NCBI GenBank assembly: GCA_973895155.1
Contig: OZ316892.1
Location: forward strand, 1,426,001 to 1,490,000
Reading direction: 5' to 3'
Origin: Marsupella aquatica
Lineage: Eukaryota; Marchantiophyta
Length of the DNA: 64,000 bases
Shown here one piece after another: positions 42,301 to 51,989 of the stretch. The notes beneath the pieces were generated by a model. It saw only the letters and a program-made list of their open reading frames with translations, made no database searches and was not told the origin of the DNA. Numbering within the stretch: the stretch's first letter is position 1; each line of letters starts with the position of its first letter. A program made the position numbers and the translations under genes.

Positions 42301-43985
42301 GGCCCGCAGACATTAGCATTTAGACGTTCCAGGAATTTAGGGATAGTATAGATGGTCTTTTGTGTAGCTGGGCGTGTACTCAGCTTCCCCTGAGAACATG
42401 CCAGACATTGCTTATGATTTATAGATGGACGCACTCCTTTAGGGATTCCTCGTGAGTCATTGATGATGCGACGGTACATATTTATTCCCGGGTGCCCCAG
42501 TCGACAGTGCCAGAGGTATGTAAGATTATTTGATTCTGCTGTGGCATAGTTCGCTGTTATTGGGGCTGCATATAAACCCGGGGGTATTAGAGGTAGTATC
42601 TCTTTGATTTGAATTCCATCTGTGGTCATGGCTACTATTTGCAAAGTAGGTTTCTGCTGGAGCATTGCTGTGCGGAGTTGATAATTATTAGCAACAACGT
42701 CTTTGAAGCTAATCAAATTTCGAGTAGCATTTGGTGCAAAGATAGCTGCTTCGATGTTAATGACTGTTCCTTGGGGAAATTTGACAGTAGCCTTTCCTGT
42801 TCCTTCCTCAATCTTATTCGTACCTGATATGGTTGTCATTACCCTGGCAGATGGAGTGATGTCTTGGAAATAACTCCTATCTTTTAGGATAGTGTGGGAT
42901 GTCCCACTATCAATGATACCTAAATTGGGATCGTTGGAGGAGGGATATGGTGGCTCTGCTGTCACCAGATGAGCTTCAGCGTTGGATTGGTCTATCATAT
43001 CAGTTTCTTCTCGATAAGATGGTAGCTCCTCTTCCAATTCCATATAGTTGCTATCTGGATTTTGCTTTAACTTAGCTCTTGCTTCTGAGTGCCTCTTAGC
43101 CGCTTGGTCAGAAGCCCAGCAGTCTTTCTTTAGGTGGCCAATTTTTCCACATCTATAACACATTCGGTCTTCTCGTGTGTTGTCAGATGATTGGGCGTGA
43201 CCTCTGCCGCGTCCTCTTCCTCTACCCCGGCCACGGCTTCTGCTGCCTCGACCTCTGGTATTTTCATACTGATTTCCCCTTCCACTATAATTTGAGTTGC
43301 GACCTCGTCCTCTATATCCACCTCTTTGTGTACCCCGGCCTCTTATATTTCGTTGTTGGTCTTCTGGGGCATTGTAATTAATTTCTGGTTTCTGTGGTAT
43401 TGGTGCAGTGCCTGGTGGTTGTTTCCTTGCATTCTGTAGAGAGACAATTTGTTGTTTCTCCTCTACTAGGAGATGTGCAATTAAGTTAGAATAAGTTGTG
43501 AATTGCATATTCCTGTATTGAGTTCCCAAGGCGATGTTGGCCTCTGGGAAAGTACTCAACGTTTTATCGATTTTGTCTAAGTCTGCAACTGGGTGGCCAC
43601 ACATCTCCAATTGAGATGTAATACGAAATAGAGAACTATTATAATTTGCTATAGAAGTATGATCCATGACACGTAGATTAAACCAATCCCTGCGGGCTTC
43701 TGGGAGCCAGACCTCTCGCATATGGTCAAATCGAGCTTTTAATTTGTCCCATAATAGACGGGGATTAAGATCACTCATATATTGTGTCTTCAGTGATGGT
43801 GTCAAATGCTGTCTAAGTAGAAATACAGCTTTGGCCTTCTGTTGCAATGTTAAATTGTCATCAGTAATTAATGTATCCTCTAGTTGTATTGATGCGAAGT
43901 AGGTCTCTACATCTATTAACCAGGTTAAGTAATTATTGCCATCTGCCAATAGGGCTGGAAAGTGTAATTTCTCCAGGGTGGCCAT
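39345..43985 (-). CDS. Copia gag-pol polyprotein, intact (1,546 aa)
   Basis: The complete set of activities for copia transposition in one frame. Gag: LLADGNNYLTWLIDVETYF at the N-terminus and a CCHC knuckle CYRCGKIGHLKKDC after an RG-rich stretch. Protease: IIDSGTSHTI. Integrase: pre-integrase motif LWHCRLGHPG, zinc finger CLACSQGK, core AIVDSSTKW, RVDGAGEF and HFQNGIAESVIKR (D, D, E). RT: MDVVTAYLYG and LYVDDVNLFG. RNase H: GYADAGYLSDPHDSKSQTGY and HIDPKFFF. Between YMKAPKELL and VLKSINGLKQSGR there are about 60 extra residues compared with the usual copia RT. ATG at 43,985 lies about 450 bp inside the 5' LTR, with a leader between. No stops or frameshifts, so it is potentially autonomous. 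Confidence 0.95.
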   Translation of the reverse strand: MATLEKLHFPALLADGNNYLTWLIDVETYFASIQLEDTLITDDNLTLQQKAKAVFLLRQHLTPSLKTQYMSDLNPRLLWDKLKARFDHMREVWLPEARRDWFNLRVMDHTSIANYNSSLFRITSQLEMCGHPVADLDKIDKTLSTFPEANIALGTQYRNMQFTTYSNLIAHLLVEEKQQIVSLQNARKQPPGTAPIPQKPEINYNAPEDQQRNIRGRGTQRGGYRGRGRNSNYSGRGNQYENTRGRGSRSRGRGRGRGRGRGHAQSSDNTREDRMCYRCGKIGHLKKDCWASDQAAKRHSEARAKLKQNPDSNYMELEEELPSYREETDMIDQSNAEAHLVTAEPPYPSSNDPNLGIIDSGTSHTILKDRSYFQDITPSARVMTTISGTNKIEEGTGKATVKFPQGTVINIEAAIFAPNATRNLISFKDVVANNYQLRTAMLQQKPTLQIVAMTTDGIQIKEILPLIPPGLYAAPITANYATAESNNLTYLWHCRLGHPGINMYRRIINDSRGIPKGVRPSINHKQCLACSQGKLSTRPATQKTIYTIPKFLERLNANVCGPIHPPSGPFRYFLAIVDSSTKWLQVSLISTRNLVFARILANLLKLRVQFPDCPIKKLRVDGAGEFTSRAFDDFCMTAGIDIEYSVPYVHFQNGIAESVIKRIQMITRPLLLNSKLPPSAWGHAVLHATTLLKYRPSAFNTKTPHHLAFGLPPDLSHIRVFGCKVMVPILGPHRSKLGPQRREGIYIGHDSSSIIRYLEPSTADVFKARHADCHFYEEIFPSLLKAPTTSHDITPVQLNWNSRNLLNQDPRTQSADEEVRRLLHLHEMLEKIPDAFNDAANVTRSHVEAVNTPARIQLLPTQAKETLPKAKRGRPLGSTDSRPRQRRAQTVNTETTFNLVSIEPEKKRAPDNEEMSIQYTHTGHIYARSNTIIDEQFAYHIAQSISNDTPDPYTIKEAQKRPDWPQWREAINTEMDALIKRQVFGPVKVVQPKNDYTDSRFIFVRKRNAQGDVIRYRARLVAKGYTQIPGRDYDLTYSPVMDVTTFRYLISFSRKHKLKNILMDVVTAYLYGVLDSEIYMKAPKELLERVVEHIQGKNIHTLSQDMKSGLRQIVPDDDIKGLVLSSGNTLKEPLQYPGKYGTGQQAFAVQVLKSINGLKQSGRIWYQTFKTKMQTLGFINDDLAPCIFIKHLAPEFVILALYVDDVNLFGTPKLLKQTINTMKGIFEMKELGEPTYCLGLQFDHLPQGMFISQSTYTKKILRQFNMQNAYSVSTPMEMRSLDTTKDMFRRRQENEPLLDADKPYLSAIGALLYLANNTRPDISFAVSLLVRHSAQPTIRHWNGIKRLFRYLQGSMDMGLYFANDNPDELQGYADAGYLSDPHDSKSQTGYVFLQGNTAISWRSTKQTLTTTSSNHSEVIALYEATREALWLRNIINHIRKNTGKPLLTKPTIIHEDNKACVDQINAGYMKTDRTKHIDPKFFFTHEQIGQHINVHWKSSQENCADLFTKPLPASLHRKHVAAIGMTRLSTLRPPVDTQTRETPQFE

Positions 43986-44420
43986 AGTATCTCAAATCTG
44001 TAACAAATCACTGTCCGCGTTCTGATTAATATCAAATCTATGTCGTTCTCAATTATTTCAATCACTCGTGCCTTTTTATCCACGGGATTTTCCTTAGCGA
44101 TAAAAGAAACTCAGGATTTCCGTGGCGGAACAATAAGATATAAAAAAAATTGAGTCGAATTTGAACGGGAAAACACTATTTCAAAGTGATTCATGCCTCT
44201 CCGATAGTGTCACTAATCAATTATATACGGATTGTGTGTTTTCCGTAAGGATTCGTGGACTATTCAGAGGATCCGAAGTTTAAATTATGGTGTGATTTGA
44301 ATCGGTGGCAGTTACTGATGTGGGGTGGGGCTAAAAACGCAACATTGGAAGTCAATTTCTTTGTCTGAAAGCCGTACTCCAATTATCCTACCTTAACTCC
44401 AAACTGAAAAAAATTTAGAT

Positions 44421-44438
44421 GCTATCGTGCTGATAACG
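44421..44438 (-). other. Copia primer-binding site candidate
   Basis: On the minus strand CGTTATCAGCACGATAGC follows the 5' LTR directly. It is not the TGGTATCAGAGC complement of the initiator-tRNA 3' end that is common in plant copia elements. It may match an internal tRNA segment or another tRNA. Confidence 0.55.
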
Positions 44439-44602
44439 TGTTGTGTGACAATGGAGAGACTTGCAACTCGCTGTTGTGTTCCATTATGGGTGTGACTTAT
44501 ATAGTCACCATAGGGTTACATGTTGGGGTTGGTGTTAACCCATGTTACCCCTTCAGGATAGGGTTAGGGGTTAACCATGGTCTAGAGTAAATGGTTACAA
44601 CA
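44439..44602 (-). repeat. Copia 5' LTR (164 bp)
   Basis: Same sequence as 38,819-38,982; followed on the plus strand by the target duplication ATTCT. Confidence 0.95.
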
Positions 44603-44720
44603 ATTCTCTAAATTTTCTTACTAAGATTTCCCTACATGCTATCTTCCTTCGCACAATAATCTTCAGACTCAAGGAAGACGTCAAATTTAAGATTGGACTT
44701 GGGACCTGATTCAAATCCAT
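44603..44720 (-). pseudogene. LTR-encoded ORF B of R', disrupted by the copia element
   Basis: It begins MDLNQVPSPILNL and continues RRKIACREILVRKF. It is then cut by the copia insertion. The remainder (LYNIIVSSKEALILYGDHP) is on the far side, leftwards from 38,818. Confidence 0.6.
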
Positions 44721-44725
44721 CTTTT

Positions 44726-44946
44726 CTAGTGCAAGATATAGATAGTACACACCCACTCTTCTTCATAAGTAACTATAGGATATATGAATGAAATGTTTGA
44801 ATTTATAACCATGGTGGTAAAGTCTATACCAAACTGATACATAAGCGTTTGACGCATTATATTTTTATCTAAACAATATAATATAATCAAAATGGGTTGA
44901 CAACCACTCCCGACAATCTATGCACTCTTGGCAACCTATGCAACAT
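44726..44946 (-). pseudogene. LTR-encoded ORF A of R' (second copy, one-base deletion)
   Basis: It starts MLHRLPRVHRLSG. A base is missing after NPF near 44,893. From there the other frame reads on cleanly: LDKNIMRQTLMYQFGIDF, then NSNISFIYPIVTYEEEW and TIYILH. The copy at 10.7-10.9 kb is intact where this one is broken and broken where this one is intact. The two together show a 73-aa ancestral protein. Its TAG is five bases from the ORF B ATG (44,720). Confidence 0.65.
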
Positions 44947-45600
44947 CATTAACAATTTATGGAATAGCTAAAACCTGTGGTATAAGTTAACTTTTGATAA
45001 TATATCCTTGATACACGCGACATAACCGTCATTGCCAGATTTGAGTATTTAACTTAAGGTGCTCAAGTGGTGGCATAGCCCTCCATGACCATAAGAAAAA
45101 TTCTCAATTCCTTCTATCATGAAAACCGACAGCATAGCCCTCCGTTATATCAAGCAAACCATGGACTCAATTATCAATAATGGGAACATAATGCCCTATG
45201 GGAAACAAGTTCCCTTCTATTTATACTTTGAAATGTTGACTATCCATAATTTGATAGCCAATTATTTTGCCCACTTTCTTAGCACACTCTTTTGTAAAGT
45301 AGACTACCCACAATTTGATAGCCAATTATTTTGCCCACTTTCTTAGCACATTCTTTTGTAAAGTAGACTACCCACAATTTGCTAGCCCACTTTTTTCTCA
45401 CTATCTTAGCACACTGTTTTATAAAGTAGACTACCCACAATTTGCTAGCCCATTTTTTTGGCACACTATCTTATTTTGTCATATTCTATTATCTTGACCT
45501 ACTATACTTTTTTGACCTACTATACTCATTTGACCTACTATATTCATTTGGTCTACTATTTTATTTTTACCTATTCTATGATTTTGGTCTATTATATCTA

Positions 45601-46240
45601 ATAATTTATAAATGACTACTCTAAGTCACACTATTTATTTTTATTTAGTTTTTAATAATATCTCCTAATAGAGTGAGAAACTCTATGTGAGGTATTCTAA
45701 TTCCAAAACTTATTTCTTTAGACAGTGGGGACAACATGTTTTTTCAACACTAAATATGTATGAAAGACAGAATATGACAAATCTATACACATCAAACATG
45801 CATACCCGTGTTGACACATTTCAAAAATATCATAGCGCAGATCCGGTCCAATGGATGACAAGATAATTTCAATTTGATTGACAGTTGCAAGAAAATGAAA
45901 ATAATAACACAAGACACTTTTTATCATAACCTTGACATCTGTTTAGGTATTATATACTAGTACTATACGATAAATTATGATATACTATGCCAGATTGTGC
46001 ATGTCCTATGCAACAAATATTATGCAATAAAATATGCTATACTAAACATTGTGTTTGCAATCTAGTCATTCCGATTCTCATTGTCTTGCACTTATATTTT
46101 CACCTCTGCCAGTTGCTAACAACGACGAATAGATTGTTGCATATTTTGCTCATTTGTTGTTGGTCGATTGGTCATTGCATATTCTTTCCACTGTTGGAAT
46201 TTATAACTGAATAATAAATTGTCAAAGTCATCATCTGACA
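45601..46240. other. No gene seen
   Basis: AT-rich sequence beyond the R' array; no supported feature. Confidence 0.3.
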
Positions 46241-47900
46241 AGTTGTATTCATTGACTGTGAAGTTGTCAATGGGCCTTGAATCGATCTATGCCATTGTAA
46301 TACTCTCTTGAGTCATTTCTTCACTGTCTTGTTGTGTCTCCATTGGTGGTATTTGTTTTAACAAACCTCGTTGCTCATACCTTGTTGATGAAATAGTTTC
46401 CGACACCAATATTTTTGGCTCTTCTTCATCCACCTAAACAAGCAAGCATAATGTCATAAGTGATCGCATGTTCTCAAAATGAAAATAGATTTGAGACCCC
46501 ATGGATACAAGCATCAAGTACATCTTCCATCATTTTCTCGAACAAATTGGGCCATATTTTTATCCCTCTTCCACTTGTCAAAAAATTTCTCAACATCTTC
46601 TAGATCCTTCTCCACATCCAAAAAAAATGAGATTCTCCTGTAGGATCAATCATTTGCAAGTTCATATAATTATAGTTCCTGCATCTTGATTTTTCCTTGT
46701 CTGACTGACCATCCACCTCAGCAATGTTCATTTGCTCAATCTCCTCTTGCAAATTGTTTATGATCACCTATTGTGATGCAACCTGATTCTTCAAATCATA
46801 AATGACTCTATCTGCAACTTGAACTTGCTTCATTTGACTACATTGACCATCTTTTTGGGCAAGTTGTTTGTTGAGCCTTGCGATCTTCTCCACCTTGTCG
46901 TACAGTTGCATCTTGTATTCCTTCATCTCTAAAGTAGTCGCACTTTGAATGAACATTTTTTTCCATTGCTTTCATCTTCAAAATATTATCTTGCAACTTT
47001 GACTTGTAGTTGTCAATGTTGCCAGTTTCATAAAGCTCAGGACAAAATTTTGTGCGAAGATTGTTTTCGATCAAATGATCGTTCTCTATGCCCAAACTCT
47101 TGCACATAATCTTCATGCTCAATGATTCTTTCTTTGGATCCAAAACACCATTGAATTTTCCTAGTAAATTGTTACTTGTAGATGCTGCAATGTTTGATAT
47201 TTTGTCCACATGTTTTAATGGGCTATAACTTTTGAATTTAGTGAAGAATCGTTACAATGCAGTCGGCTTATCTTTCTCATGCACATGAATGTTTTGCGTA
47301 TCATCTATCTTTCTTTTCGACCATTTATTGGTTGCTTGACTCAACAAATCTTTTGTAGTATTTTTGTTGCTCTTAATACCTGCAATATCCAGAACGGACT
47401 GATGCACATAGTGAGTCATCTTGCCCTCTTCTGTTTCCCAACGGTAATCCACCTTCCACTTGAGAATAAATTCAGTGATTAGGAGTCGAAGAAAAGGAAG
47501 ATAAACCGAGCTGATTTTTTCCTCCTCCTTTTTTGGAGCAAACTCTCAAAATCTTTGCTGCCAATGCTTGCCAATTCCACATGTGTTACCTTGAACATGA
47601 TGTACTTCTCTTGCAACAAAGACTTTGTGGCCCATAAATTTTCATCATAAAAAATTATTTTTATCCATTTTAAGAACTCCACACGTGGCATCAATATCTC
47701 CAATTTTTTGGCGTTGATGGGTCATTTATTGTGAAGAGGTTTCACATTTGGTATTGTGATATTTCATTCAACATCCTTGGTGTGCTTATCCATTTTGGTT
47801 TTGCTTTGCCTTGCATGATTGCTACTCATTCCAATGTCGTCGTTCATGGGTTGAAAATCTTGTTCAGCGTATTGTTCCTGAGACCAGAGGTGTAAATCCT
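46240..47900 (-). pseudogene. Degenerate coding region with coiled coil
   Basis: Several minus-strand pieces read like one decayed protein. These are an N-terminal part near 47,700-47,480 (PRVEFLKWIKIIFYDENLWA), a middle part at 47,450-47,250, a helical part (47,209-46,838) and a coiled coil KVEKIARLNKQLAQKDGQ (46,950-46,770). They lie in different frames with stops between, by frameshift or introns. The protein is not recognised. It may be the upstream neighbour or a separate relic next to the kinase-like gene on the same strand. Confidence 0.35.
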
Positions 47901-48206
47901 GAGCAGGTTACAAATAAACATATGGAATGTTGGTAGGTTTTTCCTCCTCATCGGATTCCAAATCCCATTTTCCTATCCTTGCAAATTTTACAATAACAAA
48001 AATATATTTAGCATTCATTCACCATACACTCTTCAAGATAAAAATAATAACAAAACACAATGAAGCAAAATGAGAAATACATTTAAATTTATATGACATG
48101 ATTAAATAGATAATTGTTTATGTCATATTTCATTATCATTCATAATGAAACTATATCATCCCTAATCTCTTAGATAAGGACTATTGTACTAAACTAATTT
48201 ACAATC

Positions 48207-49746
48207 CTAGAATGTACTCATTATTCTCAAACTCCAATGAACATAATCAATTCTTTTGTTGACATCAGTGACCATCATGTCACGTATCATAATCTCCAAT
48301 TTAGGGCCATGCTCTCTAGCATTCCAACCCCTATTCAAATATCGTGTCATTGGGGTCATTTCATCCCAATTTTTTGTAAATAATGTCTCAAAGATATTAT
48401 CCAAAATATATATGTCAGTTGCTTGACTATACTCTATTGGATCAGAACGAACTAGCTCAGGTGCCAATTGTGGATATTGTTTTTGAGACACAACAACTTT
48501 TTTGCAGGGGTGGACTACATTCAATTCTATGGTATAGTGCATTGTGATTTGTGTTTGGACAATCCAAAATCACATATTCTTACATAAACTCTGACTGTCA
48601 AATCATTCTCGTGATTAAAGTGAAGAAGAATGTTCCCAAAATGAAGATCACAATGGAAACGGTCGTGTGCATGTAAATATTGCAACATCTCCAATAAAGT
48701 CATAACAATCCCCAAACGATGTTCCAAAAAGAGTTTTTTTTTATATGAATGTGACATCAACTTTAGAAGTGGATTGTGTCTTTCCTTTGTTTTTACTCCA
48801 TTTTCCACACTTATCTATAAAGCTTCTCAAGTCACCTCCATTGTAATGATCATAGATAAGTTTCGATGGATCTTCGATAGTTATTGCCAAAGCCCCAATG
48901 ATTCCTTTGTGATTCAAGCCTCCCATTAGCACTTCTTGTAAGGCATTTGTTTGTCTCTTGTGCCGGTCTTCGTCCTTGAATTGTTTTGCAACTAGTGTTG
49001 CATTTTGAGGAATCAATAGACAATCCAATATATGACATATGAACACATGTCTTTGGATGCCGCTTCCAATGCGATGCAAATTCTGTACTTGCTCCCTCCT
49101 CAAGAAATGAATACTCTTGATCATGGAAAGAACTCGTGATGGACGCATTTCTCTATCTGCAACTTCCATGTCAATCTCTCCATAGTGCACGATCTTGCTC
49201 GCATATTTGACATTGACTCTTTGCTCCATTTTGCTAGCAAATCTCTTCTATGTGTGTATAGCCTAGGAACTCCAAGCATGATGGCCCAGCCTCATCCAAA
49301 TTGGTTTCCAACTTGTCCCAAATATTTACCGCAAAGTTCAATGTCAGATGTTCAACAAATCCACCCAGCTTCTCAAAATCACTTATTAAGGCAGCAATTT
49401 CATCTTGGATCATGTCTTCTTCTTTCTCCACAGTCTCACGCATGCAACGCCCCATGTCATTTAAAAGGTTTTTGTAACCCTCTGCTCCATGCATGGCATA
49501 CTTCCTCTCAAAGCCATCCTGCTGATACTGTGCTGGCAAAGTGTAGGGATATAGAATCTTTTTCCAAATCACAACTAACACATGTTGCCTTCTTTTTTTC
49601 AATGCAACACCAATTGCTCCTCCTCTGTGTTTCCGTTTCCCTAAGGTTTTGCCATGTTTACATATTTCTAAGGTTTTGTGAACATTCCTTAGGGCATTGA
49701 GGGCATGAAGATCTGGTTGATATCCCTCGTTTAGCATGGTCTTCAT
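48207..49746 (-). pseudogene. Protein-kinase-like gene, frameshifted
   Basis: Kinase landmarks occur in order on the minus strand. An N-lobe part has the lysine of TLVAKQFKDEDRHKRQ and an EVLMGGLNHKGI helix-C/beta-4 region (49,000-48,900). The catalytic loop FHCDLHFGNILLHF (HxD and N) and the magnesium loop CDFGLSK are near 48,660-48,560. The APE-like motif QLAPELV and the F-helix ATDIYILDNIFE are near 48,460-48,400. A coding N-terminal extension (49,746-49,234) ends in TAG. The pieces lie in different frames: frameshifts occur near 49,235, 48,750 and 48,530, unless introns are present. The HCDL form in place of HRDL is a common plant variant. It resembles plant kinases fused to a helical N-terminus; the substrate is unknown. 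Confidence 0.6.
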
Positions 49747-50046
49747 TGCCTCAAAAAGTTTTATATACTCTACATCACATGTGCAGCGGCCATGTTCTCA
49801 AGTAATCACAACAAGTTGTAGGACAAAGAATAGGCACTTACGGAGTGTGTTGGTTGCTTGCCGAGGGTATGGATGATGCAAGTACAATGAAGCTGGATCA
49901 AGAATCCTGAAATGTCATTTTACACTTTGTGTTGGTACCAATAATACCCGAACAATATAATCTTAATATTGTTCTATTTTTTATTCTTTTGTTTAGTACT
50001 TTGAAAGTAACAATGATAAAGGGGAAAGACAACTATGTGAAATATC

Positions 50047-50074
50047 ACACGCCAAGCCGAAACTCCAAGCATGC
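50047..50074 (-). repeat. Hairpin repeat, copy 3
   Basis: Minus strand: GCAUGC-UUG-GAGU-UUCG-GCUU-G-GCGUGU. The GAGU/GCUU and GCAUGC/GCGUGU pairings use wobble pairs where the 6-kb copies have Watson-Crick pairs. Confidence 0.5.
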
Positions 50075-50204
50075 GCACAAAAGTTTTCTTTTCCTTCAAG
50101 TTGTTACATTCCTACTCCAATCTATGTGAAACCTATAATTTAGATATTATTTGTAAATGTTGTGAAAATATTTACAAGGAATCGAGATATCCATGTAGAG
50201 TATC

Positions 50205-50232
50205 ACACGCTGAGCGAAAACTCTAAGCATGC
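50205..50232 (-). repeat. Hairpin repeat, copy 4
   Basis: Minus strand: GCAUGC-UUA-GAGU-UUUC-GCUC-A-GCGUGU, the same layout with a UUUC loop. Confidence 0.5.
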
Positions 50233-50378
50233 GTACATAAAAATCTCTATCCTTGCAAATTCTCCACTCAACTCACAAATGATTCTAAACCGTTAAGGCG
50301 ATGTCTGGGTGACCGTGTTTTCTGGTAAGAGCATGTTGGCTCTTATGAAGTTAACTTTGCATGCCCATAAGTTCTATA

Positions 50379-50582
50379 CTAAAACCAAAATGATAATTCT
50401 AGTAACAAGGGTAGTGGGTACATTAAGAAAGGTTCAGGTGAAACAAAAATACTGTTAGACCCTATTTCACCATACTTGCAGACCAACACATCACAAAAAT
50501 TAGTTTTCTTACGACATATGATCCTAATATCTCCAAGAAAAAATGAAACAGGAATATCATCTGGACTCCTATTCACATCCAT
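50379..50582 (-). pseudogene. LTR-encoded ORF B (R solo LTR, C-terminus shifted)
   Basis: It starts MDVNRSPDDIPVSFFLGDIR and has RKKTNFCDVLVCKYGE. Near position 55 a frameshift replaces the conserved hydrophobic end. Two arginines of the basic block are cysteine here. Confidence 0.55.
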
Positions 50583-50586
50583 GACT

Positions 50587-50802
50587 TCAATAAAGGATAA
50601 AGATAATGCACTCCCACTCTTCTCGGTACGACACTACTGGGTATACTATTGGCTCGTTAGAAGCCATAACAACAGTTGCAAACTGAGCTCCAAAATGATA
50701 GGTTAAATGTTGTCTCATGGATGGTTTGTCTAAAAGATGGACTCTAATCAAAAACAAATTATGAAGGGGAAGATCAGGGATAACTCTCTCTCCTGGATTC
50801 AT
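50587..50802 (-). CDS. LTR-encoded small protein, ORF A (R solo LTR, intact)
   Basis: Seventy-one codons: MNPGERVIPDLPL, LFLIRVHLLDKPSMRQHLTY, HFGAQFATVV, EPIVYPVVSYREEWECIIF. This is the third intact R copy. Most differences from the 30-kb copy in the conserved core are silent. ORF B follows after four bases. It is preceded by the leader motif and the TATA box at 50,928-50,937, as in the complete element. Confidence 0.65.
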   Translation of the reverse strand: MNPGERVIPDLPLHNLFLIRVHLLDKPSMRQHLTYHFGAQFATVVMASNEPIVYPVVSYREEWECIIFILY

Positions 50803-50927
50803 GATGACTCTCCTATTTCTTTGCTATCCGGGTCAAAGGACGCCCCACTACTATGTTTAAGACGCAAAGAGCTTCACAACCTTGAATGATAAACACTACA
50901 GAATGAGGGGAGAGTGCCCCTCACCAC

Positions 50928-50937
50928 TTTATTTATA
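50928..50937 (-). promoter_or_regulatory. TATA box of the R solo LTR
   Basis: TATAAATAAA on the minus strand, in the same position relative to the array and ORF A as in the other R LTRs. Confidence 0.65.
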
Positions 50938-51049
50938 GTGCACACCAAGAGGGCATGGATCAAACCCAAGCACTTGGATGAAGGCCAAGTGGCAAGCATC
51001 TAATACCTAAGAGTGTGCTAGTACTATTCATAGTTGGTGAAACTACTTT

Positions 51050-51420
51050 TAATAGGTGGAACTACCATGCGTTGGTGGAACTACTGTGCGTTAGTGGATC
51101 TACTATGCGTTCACTTGATGAAACTACTATGCATTGATGGACTTACTATGCGTTGGTGATACTACTATGCGTTGGTGGAACTATTGTGCGTTGGTAGAAT
51201 TACTGTGCGTAAGTAAAACTACTGTGTGTTATGGAATTATTGTAGTTTGTGGAACTACTCATATGCATTGGTGATACTACTATGCGTTGGTGGAACTATT
51301 GTGCGTTGGTAGAATTACTGTGCGTAAGTAAAACTACTGTGTGTTATGGAATTATTGTAGTTGGTGGAACTACTCATATGCATTGGTGAAACTACTGTAG
51401 TCCATTAATGTAGCTAAAGA
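51050..51420. repeat. U3 array of GTTGGTGGAACTACT-type units
   Basis: Short units of about 22-25 bp (GTGCGTTGGTGGAACTACT and variants), with a higher-order duplication of about 120 bp (near 51,136-51,255 and 51,256-51,375). The sequence is unrelated to the arrays of other R LTRs. Confidence 0.85.
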
Positions 51421-51555
51421 AGTTAATAAAGTCTAAATTTAATAATCTAACTACTAAACTACTTATATAATCTATAATCTATTAAAACAAACAATTTTTT
51501 TATAACTTAAGAGAAAATCACGACAATGATATTAGGTTCTCTCATATGAAATACC

Positions 51556-51583
51556 ACACGCCAAGCATAAGCTCCAAGCATGC
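51556..51583 (-). repeat. Hairpin repeat, copy 5
   Basis: Minus strand: GCAUGC-UUG-GAGC-UUAU-GCUU-G-GCGUGU. It lies just outside the solo LTR. Confidence 0.45.
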
Positions 51584-51989
51584 GCGTGCGTGAGAACCAT
51601 AATACCCCTCCAAATTCTTAAAATAAATTTATAAATGATACAACATGCAAGACAAAAGAAAAGGAAATCAAAAACTCACAAAAAGAAACCAAAACATAAG
51701 CAACAAACACAACAAATAGATAATACAAAGAAAGAATGAAACAAAGAAAGAAGAAGAAAACTTACCAAAAACCCTCTTCCTACAAAAAGGAAATGAGGAG
51801 GAAATAGATTAGAAAATGAGGATTGCCTCTTATAGCCCCGGTCCTCCCCCTCCCGGTCTCCTTCCGCCCTCCCGAGCCCTTCCTTCTCCTTCTCGCGCGG
51901 CGGCTATGGGTCGGCCGGCGGCGCCTTCTCACTCACCCCCCTGCCCGGCCGGGCCCGCCCGGTCTGCATTTCACATTCGGTCGGCCGGG

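Larger units (their letters stand above)
38819..44602 (-). mobile_element. Intact, young Ty1/copia element
   Basis: A complete 5,784-bp element. Two 164-bp LTRs appear identical base for base, and the 5-bp target duplication is ATTCT (38,814-38,818 and 44,603-44,607). There is one uninterrupted gag-pol frame. The purine tract CCAAGGGGAAG lies directly before the 3' LTR. Identical LTRs imply insertion too recent for a substitution to accumulate in 164 bp. Confidence 0.95.
38648..45600 (-). mobile_element. R'-family LTR split by a copia insertion
   Basis: The R' LTR parts are 38,648-38,818 and 44,603 to about 45,600, with the copia element between them. It contains, on the minus strand, the array (45,240-45,470), TATA box, ORF A (44,946-44,726) and ORF B (from 44,720). 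ORF B is where the copia element landed. The outer (array-side) end is uncertain. Confidence 0.75.
49747..50301. other. Region with two leader-type hairpin repeats, no gene
   Basis: It holds hairpin copies at 50,047-50,074 and 50,205-50,232 on the minus strand. No coding sequence is supported. Together with 51,526-51,620 it may be the remains of an older R-type LTR leader. Confidence 0.4.
50302..51525 (-). mobile_element. R-family solo LTR, inverted
   Basis: Minus-strand start TGTCGTGATTTTCTC (51,525) and end ...CACCCAGACA (50,302), 1,224 bp. It holds an array (51,050-51,420), TATA box, one leader motif near 50,820-50,850, ORF A and ORF B. The bases on the two sides do not match (GGCGA and ATGAT), so no target duplication is seen. 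Confidence 0.8.

Noticed and set aside
50047-50074. Twister ribozyme on the plus strand.
   Set aside because: Some conserved-looking bases are present, but the required second pseudoknot strand is missing in the 50-kb copies. Kept only as a hypothesis to test.
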